Positions 63,388-64,000 of a stretch of 64,000 nucleotides of DNA are shown piece by piece; within the stretch, counting starts at the first letter, position 1; every line of letters begins with the position of its first letter. A program made the position numbers and the translations under genes. The DNA is from CAILZL01 sp963791615. Lineage in GTDB: Bacteria > Pseudomonadota > Gammaproteobacteria > Steroidobacterales > Steroidobacteraceae. Location of the stretch: assembly GCA_963791615.1 (NCBI GenBank), contig CAWBTE010000006.1:1116001-1180000 (forward strand). The letters are read 5' to 3'. The notes under the pieces were generated by a model. The model did no database searches, had not been told where the DNA came from, and saw only the letters and a list, made by a program, of their open reading frames with translations.

Positions 63388-64000
63388 CTACTTTGCAGGT
63401 TTCTCGAACTTCAACAGAAAGTTGTCGGCCTCGCCGATGGCAAGGTATTTTTCGCGCTCGGCATCAACGCCACGCAAGGTAGGTGGCAGTGTCCACACGC
63501 CGCCCGGATAGTCCTTGGTGTCTTTGGGATTGGCCAGCACTTCGGATTTACCTGCGAACTTGAAGCCAGCCTTTTCGGCAAGTGCGATGGCGTAGTCCTC
63601 GCGCACGTAGCCGCTGCCAGCCTTCGGATCCTGTGGCTGATCGGTACGTCCCCGGTGCTCTTCCACCAGCAGCACGCCGCCGGGCTTGAGCGCCTTGAAG
63701 AACAGCGCGAATGCATCTTCGGCAAAGCCAGAACCCATCCAGTTGTGAATATTGCGGAAAGTGAGAACCGCATCTGCCGTGCCGTCCGGAACGATTTGCG
63801 CCACGCCGCGACCGAACTCCGCGGTTTTGACATTGCCGAGCACCGCTTTGTTGGCCTCAAGCTTGGCGCGCCAGGCAGCCGCGCCTTGCACGGCGCGCTC
63901 ACCCGTGGCTGCGGGCGATACGGTGGTGTAGTACGTGCCTTTGTCTTTGAGATAAGGACCGAGGATTTCCGTCCAGTAGCCGCCGCCCGGACCAATCTCG
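63388..64000 (-). CDS. Class I SAM-dependent methyltransferase-like protein, 5' partial
   Basis: 204 residues to the window edge; the N-terminus is outside. The SAM-binding loop EIGPGGGYWTEILGPYL, the acidic/post-I region, and motif ADAVLTFRNIHNWMGSGFAE followed by KALKPGGVLLVEEHRG are clear. Exported homologues with this FRNxHNW motif exist in proteobacteria, but no signal can be seen here. The substrate is unknown. It ends 10 bp from the inverted-repeat element. Confidence 0.82.
   Translation of the reverse strand, partial: EIGPGGGYWTEILGPYLKDKGTYYTTVSPAATGERAVQGAAAWRAKLEANKAVLGNVKTAEFGRGVAQIVPDGTADAVLTFRNIHNWMGSGFAEDAFALFFKALKPGGVLLVEEHRGRTDQPQDPKAGSGYVREDYAIALAEKAGFKFAGKSEVLANPKDTKDYPGGVWTLPPTLRGVDAEREKYLAIGEADNFLLKFEKPAK

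Overview
The window looks like the chromosome of a Gram-negative gammaproteobacterium of medium-high GC. The evidence is the minus-strand order dsbD - tlpA-like - aroQ - accB - accC - prmA - DUF3426 - dusB - fis - purH - purD - yheU, which is a gammaproteobacterial housekeeping arrangement, followed by groES-groEL with a sigma32-type promoter and a CIRCE operator. The wealth of secreted hydrolases, Rieske proteins and PQQ/cytochrome c enzymes suggests a free-living degrader in the Steroidobacter/Nevskia direction, but that placement is inference. No rRNA, tRNA, CRISPR array or phage genes were seen.

Layout. 0-6 kb: the end of a TPR/O-GlcNAc-transferase-like (SPINDLY) gene, a secreted double metallo-beta-lactamase-fold protein, and a two-gene unit of extradiol-dioxygenase-like (VOC) and BNR-propeller proteins. 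6.1-18.7 kb: the conserved housekeeping block, interrupted between purH and fis by a 271-bp palindromic element. 18.8-21.2 kb: groESL. 21.3-22.4 kb: a winged-helix/GHKL-ATPase/STAS-like regulator with three 22-bp-spaced repeats upstream. 22.4-29.2 kb: a decaying accessory block with two ceramidase-like genes that share an almost identical 3' flank, a frameshifted MBL hydrolase, a twice-frameshifted PepSY membrane protein, and a deleted remnant of the last two. 29.2-35.2 kb: DUF2277, a ParDE/RelE-like toxin-antitoxin pair, DUF6152, DUF3500, an EF-hand protein, a lactonase propeller, an aldo/keto reductase pseudogene and a Rieske ferredoxin. 35.5-40.5 kb: two mirror-image DUF1080/VCBS proteins around a sugar-phosphate-isomerase-like TIM barrel, probably for 3-keto-glycosides. 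40.7-47.2 kb: a type B carboxylesterase, three paralogous secreted alpha/beta hydrolases (one frameshifted) and an EF-hand protein. 47.2-64 kb: TPR protein, Rieske oxygenase, outer-membrane barrel, two cytochrome c-quinoprotein fusions, two more ceramidase-like genes, Gfo/Idh/MocA oxidoreductase, DUF533, esterase, Sel1 lipoprotein and a partial methyltransferase.

The accessory half is dominated by exported proteins (Sec, Tat and lipoprotein signals) that would cleave amide, ester or glycoside bonds outside the cytoplasm and pass electrons to cytochromes. Three short non-autonomous inverted-repeat elements of one family lie at 49.4, 55.0 and 63.2 kb with 3-bp TNA target duplications, and a longer relative sits at the fis stop codon. 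Many accessory genes carry frameshifts, so either decay or sequencing error is substantial here.
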